A stretch of 64,000 nt of DNA from Eriocheir sinensis (taxonomy: Eukaryota > Arthropoda > Malacostraca > Decapoda > Varunidae), in NCBI RefSeq assembly GCF_024679095.1, contig NW_026111665.1, positions 503,499-567,498 on the forward strand, given 5' to 3'. The notes under the pieces are model-generated. The model saw only the letters and a list, made by a program, of their open reading frames with translations. It was not told the origin of the DNA and did not search any database. Shown here in pieces: positions 1 through 9,031 of this stretch (position 1 is its first letter; each line of letters begins with the position of its first letter). Both the position numbers and the translations under genes were made by a program.

Positions 1-381
1 GTCAGCAGTGTCGTTACCCACCACGCCTGCATGGCTGGGCAACCAGTTTAGGTGGACCTGACGGCCAGCTCTCCCCAGTTCCTGCAACCGGGCGTGGATG
101 CCCGTGAGGAGGGATACGTTGCCATCCATCGGGTCCTGGCACAGCGATCGTATGGCCGGCACCGAGTCACAGTGTACCAGGACCGGGCCCATGCCCCACT
201 CCAGCACATGCCCCAGCGCCATGCTGATCGCCACTAGCTCCGCCTGGGTCGAGGAGGAGCCGTCAGGCAGCCGGAAGATGTCAGCATGGCCCGCCGTGAC
301 GAATGCCGCCCCGACAGCCCCAGTGAGGTGGTTGACGGAGCCGTCTGTGTAGTATGTGGCTGCGAGGGGCCTGGCCGCCTC
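1..381 (-). pseudogene. Family B ORF2 RNase H fragment (duplicate of 5541-5921)
   Basis: Minus-strand remnant of the RNase H domain of a family B non-LTR ORF2. Visible landmarks are QAELVAI (catalytic Glu), VHCDSVPAI (catalytic Asp) and NWLPSHAGVVGND (His and Asp region). It runs off the left edge of the window. By eye the DNA is identical to 5541-5921 and continues identically into the next feature. An in-frame TAG near 382, between TRD and EAARP, separates it from the upstream linker; the same nonsense codon occurs in the copy at 5922. It is a dead duplicate, not an independent gene. Confidence 0.85.
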
Positions 382-1341
382 CTAGTCTCTGGTCATGGCC
401 TCCCGCGCTAGGCTTTGCGGTGTCAGGAGGTCCTTCCTCGCAGGCAATGGCTTGATTGTGGCCGTGAAGGTGGCTGGTGCCCACGGGGGAGGTAAGGTGT
501 AGCCAGGGTGGGGCAGGTCTGTGTTCATCAGGAAACACCGGGAGAGGCGGGTGGACCTGAGTTTGGCCGCTGCCACCGCCGCCCACGTTTTCTTGCGAAA
601 AAGCAGAGGGGCCTGATTGAGGGCCTGTTCCACCGAGGCTCTCAGTGGTTCTGACCCCCTGCGGCGCAGCAGCGTTGCCAGGTGGCCGACGGCGAGCTTC
701 TTCAGGCGAGCTCGGTACACCTCGGCCTGAAGGTGGTGCCCGAAACGTCGCCGCAGGGCCTCCGCCATGCTCCCGTAAGAGGAACGTTGGGCCGGCGGCA
801 GGTGCCCCAACACTTCCACAGATGGGCCCCGAAGCGCTGTTGCCAACTGCAGCGCCTTCTCAGCCTCGTCCCAGCCCTGGGTAGCAGCTAGCATCTCAAA
901 CTGGGCAACATAGGCCTCCCAGGCCACCTTCCCGTCATACTCCGCCGGCTTGCGCCTCCCCAAACGGCGGGAAGCCGAGGGGCTGGATGGGGGAGAAAGC
1001 GGAGCACGTGGGCTGTGAGCCGGCCGGCATGGAGAGGGCGGCGGTGAAGGCAGCAGAGAGGCGGGGTGAGTGGGTCCGACTCCGGCGCCAGTTGGAGCCA
1101 GGGGAGCAGCTCCGATGGCTCCCCAACCTCCTGCGGCAGCTGCTGGCTCTGACACAACGCTGCGAGGCCCCAGGGGTTCTTGCCAGGGGCCCCACGAGGA
1201 CCCCAGCAAGTCCGTCACCCTGGTGCTTGCCGCCAGCACGCGTGACGCTTCTTGTTCCTCCCCGCGTGACGTTGCCAACTCTCGCCGCTGCCTCTCCGCC
1301 TCCACCCTCAGTCCCTGGACCTCGCCTTTCAGAGTCTGCAC
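382..1341 (-). pseudogene. Chimeric ORF: gypsy-type gag fused in frame to family B RT/RNase H linker
   Basis: This is an open frame of 319 codons. Residues 1 to about 212 look like a Ty3/gypsy gag: an N-terminal charged coiled-coil, a Pro/Ser-rich stretch, then a capsid-like core with W-x2-Y-x2-QFE, GWDEAEKALQLATALRG and ALRRRFGHH. The remaining ~107 residues are the RT thumb-to-RNase H linker of family B (AVGHLATLLRRRGSEPLR onward) and end at the shared nonsense codon. The switch occurs at about 698-706, exactly where identity to 5541-6238 ends. Both partners contain AGCTCGCC there, so the join could be microhomology-mediated. Gag assembles retrotransposon particles; nothing suggests that this fusion has a function. 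Confidence 0.75.
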
Positions 1342-1383
1342 CTCTCCCAGTAGTTCACTCTTAACGCTGTCGCAGGTCTCTTC

Positions 1384-1600
1384 CCACTAGGTGGGTTGGG
1401 GCACAGGCGCACCAGGCGTCCTGTAGCTGTACGTTAAAAACACATTCACGCACGTACTCACACACAAACACACACACACATACATACACACACTCTAACA
1501 CGCCCACATATACACAACACATAGCCTACCTGGGCGGCTCATACGCCCGCACTAGGGCAGCCAACTCTCCGTCGTCCAGCGCCCCCACCAAGGCTGGCGC
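1384..1600 (-). mobile_element. Family A 3'-end fragment (ORF2 C-terminus and part of 3' UTR)
   Basis: Reads on the minus strand as the last ~24 codons of family A ORF2 (ending VRAYEPPR, stop at 1526-1528). The CA/TG-rich family A 3' UTR follows, with the block CAGCTACAGGACGCCTG. It matches 18030-18235 and 58630-58830. The 3' UTR is cut at about 1384 where the gag chimera begins, so the terminal hairpin is absent. Confidence 0.8.
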
Positions 1601-1616
1601 CCATGTTGTGTGTGGG

Positions 1617-1670
1617 ATTTACCCCCTAAAAAGGGTGAACGGGCCTTTGTCGATTGACGGCCCGTCGCAG
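1617..1670 (-). repeat. Solo 3' terminal hairpin module of the A/B retrotransposons
   Basis: A copy of the ~55-nt 3' end shared by families A and B, with nothing of the element body attached. On the minus strand the arms ACGGGCC and GGCCCGT enclose an inner GTC/GAC pair, followed by a C-run/G-run hairpin and GTAAATCC. It is probably an extremely 5'-truncated insertion. Confidence 0.75.
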
Positions 1671-2073
1671 GGGGTCGGTCGGTCGGTAATGATTTACCCC
1701 CTAATGGGGAAACGGGCCCTTGTCGTATGCGACGGCCCGTCGCAGTGTTGGCTGTGGCTATACATGTGCGTACACGGCACGCCGCGCGCACGTGAGCATG
1801 TACCTAAATACATACACACGCACACACACACGCCGATGTACGCACATGCATAGATAGGAAACGCCCCTTCCCACCAGGTGGGCCGGGGGACAGGCGCACC
1901 AGGCGTCCTGTAGCTGTACGTTGATAAAAAAAAAACACATTCACGCACATACTCACACACAGACACATACACATACATACACACACTAACACGCCCACAT
2001 GTACAGAAAAGAAAGTCTACCTGGGCGGCTCATAGGCCCGCACTAGGACAGCAAGCGCCCCGTCGTCAAGCGT
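1671..2073 (-). mobile_element. Family A 3'-end fragment with hairpin and (ACCG)n tail
   Basis: Minus-strand order: ORF2 C-terminal codons (up to 2073, stop at 2017-2019), CA-rich 3' UTR (1747-2016), terminal hairpin (1690-1746, arms ACGGGCC/GGCCCGT with inner loop GCATAC), then a tail of ACCG repeats at 1671-1689. The complete 3' terminus shows that this family can end in a tetranucleotide tail rather than poly(A). The fragment is heavily 5'-truncated. Confidence 0.8.
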
Positions 2074-2358
2074 TCGTTCGTTCGTTAAGGATTTACCCCC
2101 TAAAAAGGGGGAACGGGCCTTTGTCGACTGACGGCCCGTCGCAGGGGGGAACCCGCCGCTGGCGTGCGGCGGGTGTGGGGAAGCCTCCGCCGCCGCCACA
2201 GCCACGGGTAGAAGCCGGCGAGCAGCGACGGAGGCACGGGCCCTCCGGGCAGGCGCCCAGTAGCAGCCCGTAGCTGAGCCGAGCAAGCAACTCAGCAGTC
2301 TATAGGTGGCCCAGAGGCCGGGAGAGTTGCTCGCTCGACGAGTGCTGGCGTTCCACTG
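2074..2358 (-). mobile_element. Short GC-rich non-autonomous element ending in the A/B 3' hairpin
   Basis: Minus-strand unit starting CAGTGG at 2358. It has a GC-rich body without credible coding capacity, then the A/B terminal hairpin at 2090-2150 and an AACG-repeat tail (2071-2089). The body segment with TGGGCGCCTGCCC and GTGGCTGTGGCGGCGGCGGAGGC recurs at 2650-2745, 2775-2866 and 3105-3195. A short body with a LINE-type 3' tail is the architecture of a SINE or internally deleted element mobilised in trans by its partner LINE. That role is inference. Confidence 0.65.
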
Positions 2359-2513
2359 TCGTCAAGCGAACCCGACCCTCTTTTATGCGGGCCCTGGTTA
2401 CTCGGGATCGCGGGAACGCGAGGCGGCTCGCGCTCCCATTGCCTGGCTCGCCCGGCCGTCCCCGCCCTCCGATCCTGCGCTGGACTATATAGGCGAAAAA
2501 ATCGGAAAGTGTG
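2359..2513. promoter_or_regulatory. Divergent promoter: two outward TATA boxes, each with a CAGT initiator
   Basis: On the plus strand TATATAG at 2486-2492 is followed 28 nt later by GCAGTGG at 2513. On the minus strand CATAAAAG begins at 2387 and is followed 29 nt later by ACAGTGG at 2358. CAGT matches the arthropod initiator core and the spacing is canonical. Both transcripts would start with the same (A/G)CAGTGGAMCGCCAGCACTC sequence and run into the short repeat elements on each side. It could be a divergent gene-pair promoter invaded on both sides, or the promoter of the elements themselves. Confidence 0.55.
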
Positions 2514-2949
2514 CAGTGGACCGCCAGCACTCCTCGGGCGAGCGGCCGGGGGGTCCTTCTGCTGCGGCGTGGTTGACCCGCTTGGTCATCCTCGCTTAGG
2601 GCCCCACCGCGGCAGTCAAGTCGATCGGTCGGCTGCTCGCCCGTGCACCGCTACGGGTGTCTGCTGGGCGCCTGCCCAGAGAGCCCGTGCCTCCGTCGCT
2701 GCTCGCCGGCTGTTACCCGTGGCTGTGGCGGCGGCGGAGGCGTCCCGCAACGAGCTTGCATTGCTCGCCCATACGAGCGGGCTGCTTGAGCCAGAGCTCG
2801 AGGGCCCGTTCCTCCGTCGCTGCCCCCCGGCTTATACCCGTGGCTGAGGCGGCGACGGAAGGGTTCCCCCACCCGCCGCACGCCCGCGGCGGGTTCCCCT
2901 CTGCGACGGGCCGTCCACTGTGACAAAGGCCCGTTCCCCCTTTTTAGGG

Positions 2950-2981
<32 letters not shown>

Positions 2982-2984
2982 AAG
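2514..2984 (+). mobile_element. Short GC-rich non-autonomous element ending in hairpin and poly(A)
   Basis: Plus-strand counterpart of 2074-2358. It starts with CAGTGG at the predicted initiator. The body contains two diverged ~100-bp tandem copies (2650-2745 and 2775-2866). The A/B-type terminal hairpin lies at 2901-2957 (GACGGGCCGTC, GGCCCGT, then CCCCC...GGGGG and TAAAT), followed by a ~28-nt poly(A) run. No long conserved ORF is present. The ORFs seen here differ between copies, so I regard it as non-coding. Confidence 0.65.
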
Positions 2985-3212
2985 TGCAGCCGGGTGGCCC
3001 TTCTACGGAAGCGAGGTGGACCCGTGGGGTCATCCTCGCTTTGGGCCACCCCTCCGCGGTCAAGTCGACCAGTCGACTGCTCGCACTAGTACCGCTACGG
3101 GTGTCTGCTGGGCGCCTGCCCAGAGAGCTCGTGCCTCCGTCGCTGCTCGCCGGCTCTTACCCGTGGCTGTGGCGGCGGCGGAGGCGTCCCTATACCCGCC
3201 GCATACCAGTGT
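2985..3212 (+). repeat. Partial copy of the short GC-rich element
   Basis: Starts GTGCAGCCGGGTGGCCC and carries the GTGTCTGCTGGGCGCC and GTGGCTGTGGCGGCGGCGG blocks, but lacks the 3' hairpin. A still shorter piece lies at 59038-59100 between a family A 3' end and an H2A fragment. Confidence 0.6.
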
Positions 3213-4127
3213 CTGTGCTGGCTGGCCCTGTTGCTTTTGCGCTTAGCTTAGGTTACCCTCCCAAACGTTTTCTTCTTCTCCTCAGGGTCTACCTCGCCAC
3301 CTACCTGTGTGTGAGACACGATGTTTTTTTTTGTTTTTTTTTTACGTTGTTGCCTATTGCGCCGGTAGGCATCTTCCCGGTGGGGCCTGATGGTCGGCCC
3401 AAGGCTTCTTCCAGGTGGGGCCTGATGGTCGGCCCAGCCCGTTCTGGCGCAGGCGAGTGTTTTATAGTGGCGCCATCTTGCATTGGCTCATGCTGCCCCC
3501 CGGAACTCGTACTTGATTTGCTTGGACGGTTTCCTCTAGAGTCCGGGTTGATGGGTGGTCTTCAGGACAGCATGTGGGTAGTTTTAAGCCACTCGGCGGT
3601 GACCGAAAAATCCGAGTGGTAGCGTGAGGATTCGAACCCGCGTCGTCCATCACGCGGCGAATGTGGGTCCAGTACGCTATCACTTCGACCACCACCTACC
3701 TACTGGGTTAAACTATACCGTGATGATGATGATGGCTGTGTGTGCGTGTGAAGGTGAAGGTACAAACCGATGCATGCTTTCTCGGGTGAGGCAGGGGATC
3801 AGCGACTGACCGATTCATTTTATTCATTCCGGACCTACTCCACAGGCCACAGCAGTGATGACGACGGGCGGGTCGGAGCCCACCCAGCTATTACCTACTT
3901 CATCTCGGCGGGGGCAGAGCCGCATCTGATCTACACGATGGCCATTATCGTCTCAACGACCTGCAGCACCTACCTCCCGGCTCTGTTTTGCGTTTTTATT
4001 TGTTATGCTTTGTGGGTTGTTGTTGTAGTTGTCAGCAGAGGAGTCCTTACCTGCCGTGAAGAAAACAAACAAACTGTGGGAAGCCTGCCAGACTTGGGGG
4101 TTGTTAATTGTTTTTGGAAAAGGATGT
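3213..4127. repeat. Histone-associated spacer repeat (copy 1, interrupted by a SINE)
   Basis: Except for the SINE at 3325-3708, this segment matches 22735-23400 closely: the CCCTCCCAAACGTTTTC block, TGATGATGATG, the ACAAACCGATGCATG block, and the segment ending in GCGTTTTTATTTGTTA. Both copies sit directly 3' of an H2A gene or pseudogene, so they look like the ancestral spacer between histone genes duplicated with the H2A unit. No gene is recognisable. Confidence 0.75.
3325..3708 (-). mobile_element. tRNA-derived SINE (minus strand) with poly(A)
   Basis: Comparing this spacer copy with 22831-22860 gives the insertion boundaries. On the minus strand the head contains a perfect B-box GGTTCGAATCC (3628-3638) and a looser A-box. 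Then comes a conserved body (GAGTGGCTTAAAACTACCC), a segment with GATGGCGCCACTATAAAACA, two direct copies of GGGCCGACCATCAGG, and a poly(A) tail (poly-T on plus, 3330-3352). It resembles the copy at 7584-7916. Transcription by RNA polymerase III is inferred from the boxes. Confidence 0.75.
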
Positions 4128-4144
4128 GGCTCCCAAGGGGAGCC
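4128..4144 (-). terminator. Histone 3' stem-loop of H2A fragment 1
   Basis: A GGCTCC/GGAGCC six-base-pair stem with a five-nt interior on the minus strand, 43 nt after the H2A stop codon. This is the position and form of the replication-dependent histone pre-mRNA processing signal bound by SLBP. The interior is one nt longer than the usual four. Confidence 0.8.
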
Positions 4145-4187
4145 AGATTAAACGGTACTGTTGTCGTCCCTGAAAGGCCGAGGGCGA

Positions 4188-4545
<358 letters not shown>

Positions 4546-4562
4546 GGCTCCCAAGGGGAGCC
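4546..4562 (-). terminator. Histone 3' stem-loop of H2A pseudogene 2
   Basis: Same GGCTCC...GGAGCC stem as at 4128-4144, in the same position relative to the stop codon. Confidence 0.8.
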
Positions 4563-4605
4563 GGATTAAACGGTACTGTTGTCGTCCCTGAAAGGCCGAG
4601 GGCGA

Positions 4606-4907
4606 TTACTTCTTCTCGGTCTTCTTGGGCAGGAGCACCGCCTGGATGTTAGGCAGCACACCTCCCTGGGCAATGGTGACGCCGGAGAGGAGTTGCTCAG
4701 CTCCTCGTCGTTGCGGATGGCCAGCTGCAGGTGGCGTGGGATGATGACGGCCGCCAGGTATACGGGTGCGCCGGCGCCCACGCGCTCGGCATAGTTGCCC
4801 TTCCTCAGGAGACGGTGGATCCTGCCCACGGGGAACTGCAGGCCGGCACGACTGGAGCGGGACTTTGACTTCTCCTTCACCTTTCCACCCTTGCCGCGTA
4901 CAGACAT
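4606..4907 (-). pseudogene. H2A: Histone H2A pseudogene with internal deletion
   Basis: Minus-strand H2A starting at the ATG at 4907. The N-terminal tail and first helix are recognisable ([28 protein letters not shown]). After YLAAV it jumps to IIPRHLQ, an in-frame loss of 23 residues that removes part of the central histone-fold helix. A later one-base loss after NDEEL shifts the frame. The stem-loop follows the stop codon. H2A pairs with H2B in the nucleosome, and this product could not fold normally. Its upstream region is cut 67 bp from the ATG by the 3' end of element B1. Confidence 0.92.
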
Positions 4908-4974
4908 ATCGACAGTGAGTGGTGGGGACGTGGACTTGCGCTTCTGCTGTGGGCTCGGAGAGCGAATACCCGCC
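4908..4974 (-). promoter_or_regulatory. H2A 5' UTR and cap site, cut by element B1
   Basis: On the minus strand TGGCGGGTATTCGCTCTCC contains the histone cap-type motif ATTCG (first base 4967), giving a 60-nt leader to the ATG. Only 7 nt of native sequence remain upstream of that base before the B1 tail, so the TATA region is displaced. The same leader occurs at 23836-23901 and 59200-59266. Confidence 0.7.
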
Positions 4975-4999
4975 ACTTCTTCTTCTGCTGCTGGTTTAT

Positions 5000-5044
5000 T
5001 TATCCCTGGGGGAAACGGGCCTTTGTCAGGTTTGACGGCCCGTG
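5000..5044 (-). other. 3' terminal hairpin of element B1
   Basis: Minus-strand ACGGGCC pairs with GGCCCGT, with an inner GTCA/TGAC stem and AACC loop. CCCCCAGGG and ATAAATAA follow. The same outer arms with different inner loops occur in A1, A2, B2 and the short elements. It probably serves as the RT recognition structure for target-primed reverse transcription, by analogy with other non-LTR 3' UTRs. Confidence 0.65.
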
Positions 5045-5074
5045 AGCTGATTTGGCGAAGTCTTATCGGGGGGT

Positions 5075-8000
5075 TCACCTCGGGGGCTCACATGTTGTGA
5101 CGAGACGCACCAGAGCCTCGTCACTGAGGGCAACAATCAGCTTTGGTAAAGGCAGCCCTTCCGGGTTGCGGATGAGATGGCGTGTGCCCTCACATTCGAG
5201 GAGGTAGTGGAGGAGTGGCTGGGCGAACTCCTCCTCGCAGTAAGGGCACTCAACCGGGACCGGGTCGTCGATGTCCAGGAGCGAGGCACACCGGTACCCG
5301 AAGCGCAGGCGGTGGAGGTTGGAGGCCACTCGCCTGGGGGCCTAATGGAAGCCGACGGCTGCCGGAGCCCGTCGCCGAGGCATACCAGTATGTAGACGGT
5401 GAGCCGGCCGCCAAGGCCTCTGCAAGAGCCCTGACCACACCCGCCGAGGTATGGGCCGCCATGTCACGCTTGATCAGTGACACGCTCGGGGAAACGGCTC
5501 ATGTTATGCTGGGGAGCAGGGTGGCCTCGCCGGCAGCGCGGTCAGCAGTGTCGTTACCCACCACGCCTGCATGGCTGGGCAACCAGTTTAGGTGGACCTG
5601 ACGGCCAGCTCTCCCCAGTTCCTGCAACCGGGCGTGGATGCCCGTGAGGAGGGATACGTTGCCATCCATCGGGTCCTGGCACAGCGATCGTATGGCCGGC
5701 ACCGAGTCACAGTGTACCAGGACCGGGCCCATGCCCCACTCCAGCACATGCCCCAGCGCCATGCTGATCGCCACTAGCTCCGCCTGGGTCGAGGAGGAGC
5801 CGTCAGGCAGCCGGAAGATGTCAGCATGGCCCGCCGTGACGAATGCCGCCCCGACAGCCCCAGTGAGGTGGTTGACGGAGCCGTCTGTGTAGTATGTGGC
5901 TGCGAGGGGCCTGGCCGCCTCCTAGTCTCTGGTCATGGCCTCCCGCGCTAGGCTTTGCGGTGTCAGGAGGTCCTTCCTCGCAGGCAATGGCTTGATTGTG
6001 GCCGTGAAGGTGGCTGGTGCCCACGGGGGAGGTAAGGTGTAGCCAGGGTGGGGCAGGTCTGTGTTCATCAGGAAACACCGGGAGAGGCGGGTGGACCTGA
6101 GTTTGGCCGCTGCCACCGCCGCCCACGTTTTCTTGCGAAAAAGCAGAGGGGCCTGATTGAGGGCCTGTTCCACCGAGGCTCTCAGTGGTTCTGACCCCCT
6201 GCGGCGCAGCAGCGTTGCCAGGTGGCCGACGGCGAGCTGGGTGATCCTCGCGGCAACAGTGCTAAGCCGGACCTTCGCCCTCATGGATAGGCATTTCGTC
6301 CACCGGGGGGCCCCTACGATGGTACGGATCGCCGCATTCTGGGCCGTCTCCAGAGGCCGGAGTGCAGCAGGGTCCACCGTCATGAGGCACGGCGTCCCGT
6401 AATATACACAAGCCCTCACTGCCTGGAGATAAAATAGCCGTAGAACCCTGTCGCTGGCTCGTCCGGCAGTCCTCGCCAGGGCCCGCATGATGTTGGTGCA
6501 TGTCGCTACGGTTTGACGAAGGTGGTTGACATAGGGGGCGAAGGAGAGCAGTGAATCCAGGGTGACGCCCAGATATTTATAGACGTGCACCCAGGGGACA
6601 GGGGTGCCGTCAAGCTCGAAGGCCTCGGGGAGGAGACGGTGGTGGATGGCCATGGCCCTCGTATTTCCCCTGTTCATCACGAGCCAGAGGGACGCACAGG
6701 TCTGTGAGAGGCAGCGGTGGAGGAGACGAGCGCTGGCCACGTGGTTCGGGCCGGAAACCACCATGGCCACGTCGTCCGCGTATGAGAAGACCCGTGCATA
6801 GCGGCTTTATGGCAGAGTTGTCAATTTCTCTACAAGCAAGTTGAAGAGAACGGGGCACAGGACACCACCCTGAGGCGTGCCGTTTTCGAAGGCCCGAGTT
6901 GTGGACCTGCAGCCCTGTAATTGTACTGCCGCCCAGCGATTCTGGAGGCACTGGCCGATCCAAGCCAGCAGGCCTGCCCCGAACGCCCTTCTCGGCAAGG
7001 ATAGTCAGCACAGCAGGCGCCGAGGCCAGCTCGAACGCCTTCTCCAGATCCAGGAATACCACCACAGCCTGCCGACCCAAGACATCAGAGAGGAGAGTGG
7101 ACACGCAACCTCTGGTGTCCATGCCTCGGCGAAAGGCAAACAGGTGGTGGTGAAGGGGCCCCATCGCCCACCGAAGGCGAGAGAGGAGGAATCTCTCCAG
7201 AGTCTTTCCCAAGCAGCTCAGGAGTGATATGGGGCGGAACTCGCCTCCGTCACCGCTCTTGGGGATGGGCACGATGGTGGCAGTTTTCCAGGCTGCAGGA
7301 ACAGTTCCGCGTGAGTAGGATGCATTGTACAGGGCGCCAATCTCGCCAAGCATGTCAGGCCCAGCGTGGCGAAGGAAGGCGTACGGGATTTTATCTTCGC
7401 CTGGGGCAGTGTCGGTGACAGGGATTGCCTTCTCCAGCTCCTGGAGGTGTATGGGGGCGTCGGTGGCATGCCCTTCAAGACAAGCCTCCCTGAAGGCCCC
7501 CATCCTCGCCGGGTACGCCGCCCTCTGCAGTTCCCTGGTGGTAGGGGGAAGTCTCTCAGAGGCAGCACGGAACACAAAGGTATTTATGGGGAGGCGGTGG
7601 CTGAGTCGACAGAGTAACATCACCGCGTTCAGTACGACGCGAGTTCAATCCCCGCTCGGTGCCACCAAGCTGGGATTTTTCAGCCTCCGCCGAGTGGCTT
7701 AAAACTACCCACATGCTGTCCAGAAGACCACATATCAACCCGGACTCTAGATTCTAGGATTCTAGGATTCGGGAGGGAAGCATGAGTCAATGCAAGATGG
7801 CGCCACTATAAACACTCGCCTGCGCCAGAACGGGCTGGGCCGACCATCAGGACCCACCGGGAAGAAGCCTTGGGCCGACCATCAGGCCCCACCTGGAAGA
7901 AGCCTACCGGCGCTATTAAGGAGCCTTTCTGCCTCCTCTTGTGGCTGCGGGTGCAGCGCCGGCCGGGCGACCGCCCCCTGGGCCACGGCTCTGAGCTTGC

Positions 8001-9030
8001 GCCAGAGTACAGCAGTGGATACACTGGCGTCAAAGGAGCCGCACCACTTTAGCCAGTGTTCCTCCTGCATCCTGGCCGCAGTCTATCTAGCAAGACGGAT
8101 CGCAGCCCTGAGGAGGCCCCTCGTCGCCTCCGTGTTTACACGGCGGTTGAGCTTCTGGGCCTGATTATCACTGTGATTGGCCTCCCGAACCTCTCGGCAG
8201 TAATACCAGCGGTCTCGGCGGTTGGGCGCTGCAGGCTGAGAGCGGGGGATCGCCACATCCGCTGCCCGCCGGAATGCGTCAACCAGGCGCGTCTCTGCCA
8301 CCTCCAAGTCGTCAGGCCGGATGGTGTCGGCGAGGTGGCGGGTAACGGCTCTGCTAAAGCTTGCCCAATCCCGGGCAAGGTTCCAGCGCACTGGTCTTGG
8401 AGGTGGCAGTGGCGCCGTGAGCGGAAGGGTGACAACTGTTGCAAGATGGTTGCTGGCAAGGCTGCGGTGGAGGGCCCACGTCGCACCGACGTCAAGTGGC
8501 CGCGTGACCAGGGAGAGGTCCAGCACCCCTCCCCTGACATGAGTAGGCTCCCCCGTGTTCAGGAGGGCGACCCGAGGCACGTCCTCCAGAGCAGAAGCGA
8601 GGTGACGCCTAGCGCGGTTTCTCCGCCCGCTTCACCACCTCTCATGGTGGGCGTTGAAGTCCCCCCCCGATGAAGGTGGGCTCATCATTGGCGAGGGAGA
8701 GGAGCGGTAGGGTTGCTGTACACGCAGCAGAACGTGACAGTTATGCTCGGCAAGGCCACCTTAACCGCCAGTACCTCCACGCCGTCACCGCATAGCGCAG
8801 GGTGAAGCACTCGGGAGTAGGGAAGTGCATCCCTGACCAAGATGCCACACCCACGCGCTGCACCGGCAACGGTAGGGAGGTAGAAGGCACTGAAGCCATT
8901 GAAGGACACCGACTGGCCTTCCTGAAGGAGTGTCTCCTGCAGGAGGATGACATCGAGGTCGTCGGTGCCGATCGCTGCTCGCAGGAGGTTGACCTTGCCT
9001 CGCACGCCACACACGTTCCATTGCAGGACT
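5075..9030 (-). pseudogene. B1 ORF2: endonuclease / reverse transcriptase / RNase H
   Basis: In minus-strand order: APE-type endonuclease (LQWNVCGVRGK, LLQETLLQ), where the frame breaks near 8670-8700 in the GGDFNAHH region; a linker with RRDRWYYC; RT from about 7560 (VPIPKSGDGGEFRPISLLS, VVVFLDLEKAFELA, GTPQGGVL); a lesion near 6807; thumb to about 5990; nonsense TAG at 5922; RNase H (VHCDSVPAI, WLPSHAGVVGND); and a C-terminal CPYCEEE...HYLLEC zinc motif ending at the stop at 5075-5077. At least five frame breaks plus the SINE interrupt it. ORF2 proteins of this type nick the target and prime reverse transcription from it. B2 at 59369-62970 is a far better preserved copy. Confidence 0.88.
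7584..7916 (+). mobile_element. tRNA-derived SINE inserted in B1 ORF2
   Basis: Plus strand: A-box-like TGGCTGAGTCG (7598-7608), B-box GAGTTCAATCC (7641-7651), and a tRNA-related head ending GGTGCCACC. The GAGTGGCTTAAAACTACCC body follows, then an ATTCTAGG repeat (7748-7771), the GATGGCGCCACTATAAACAC segment and two direct copies of GGGCCGACCATCAGG. It interrupts the B1 coding sequence that is continuous in B2 at 61825-61850. Flanking TATTTA and TATTAA may be a decayed target-site duplication. Confidence 0.8.
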
Positions 9031-9031
9031 C

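Noticed and set aside
3626..3700. tRNA gene on the minus strand
   Set aside because: The B-box is perfect, but no full cloverleaf or acceptor stem forms, and the sequence continues into a conserved SINE body with poly(A).
7588..7670. tRNA gene on the plus strand
   Set aside because: Same reason; it is the head of a SINE that interrupts B1 ORF2.
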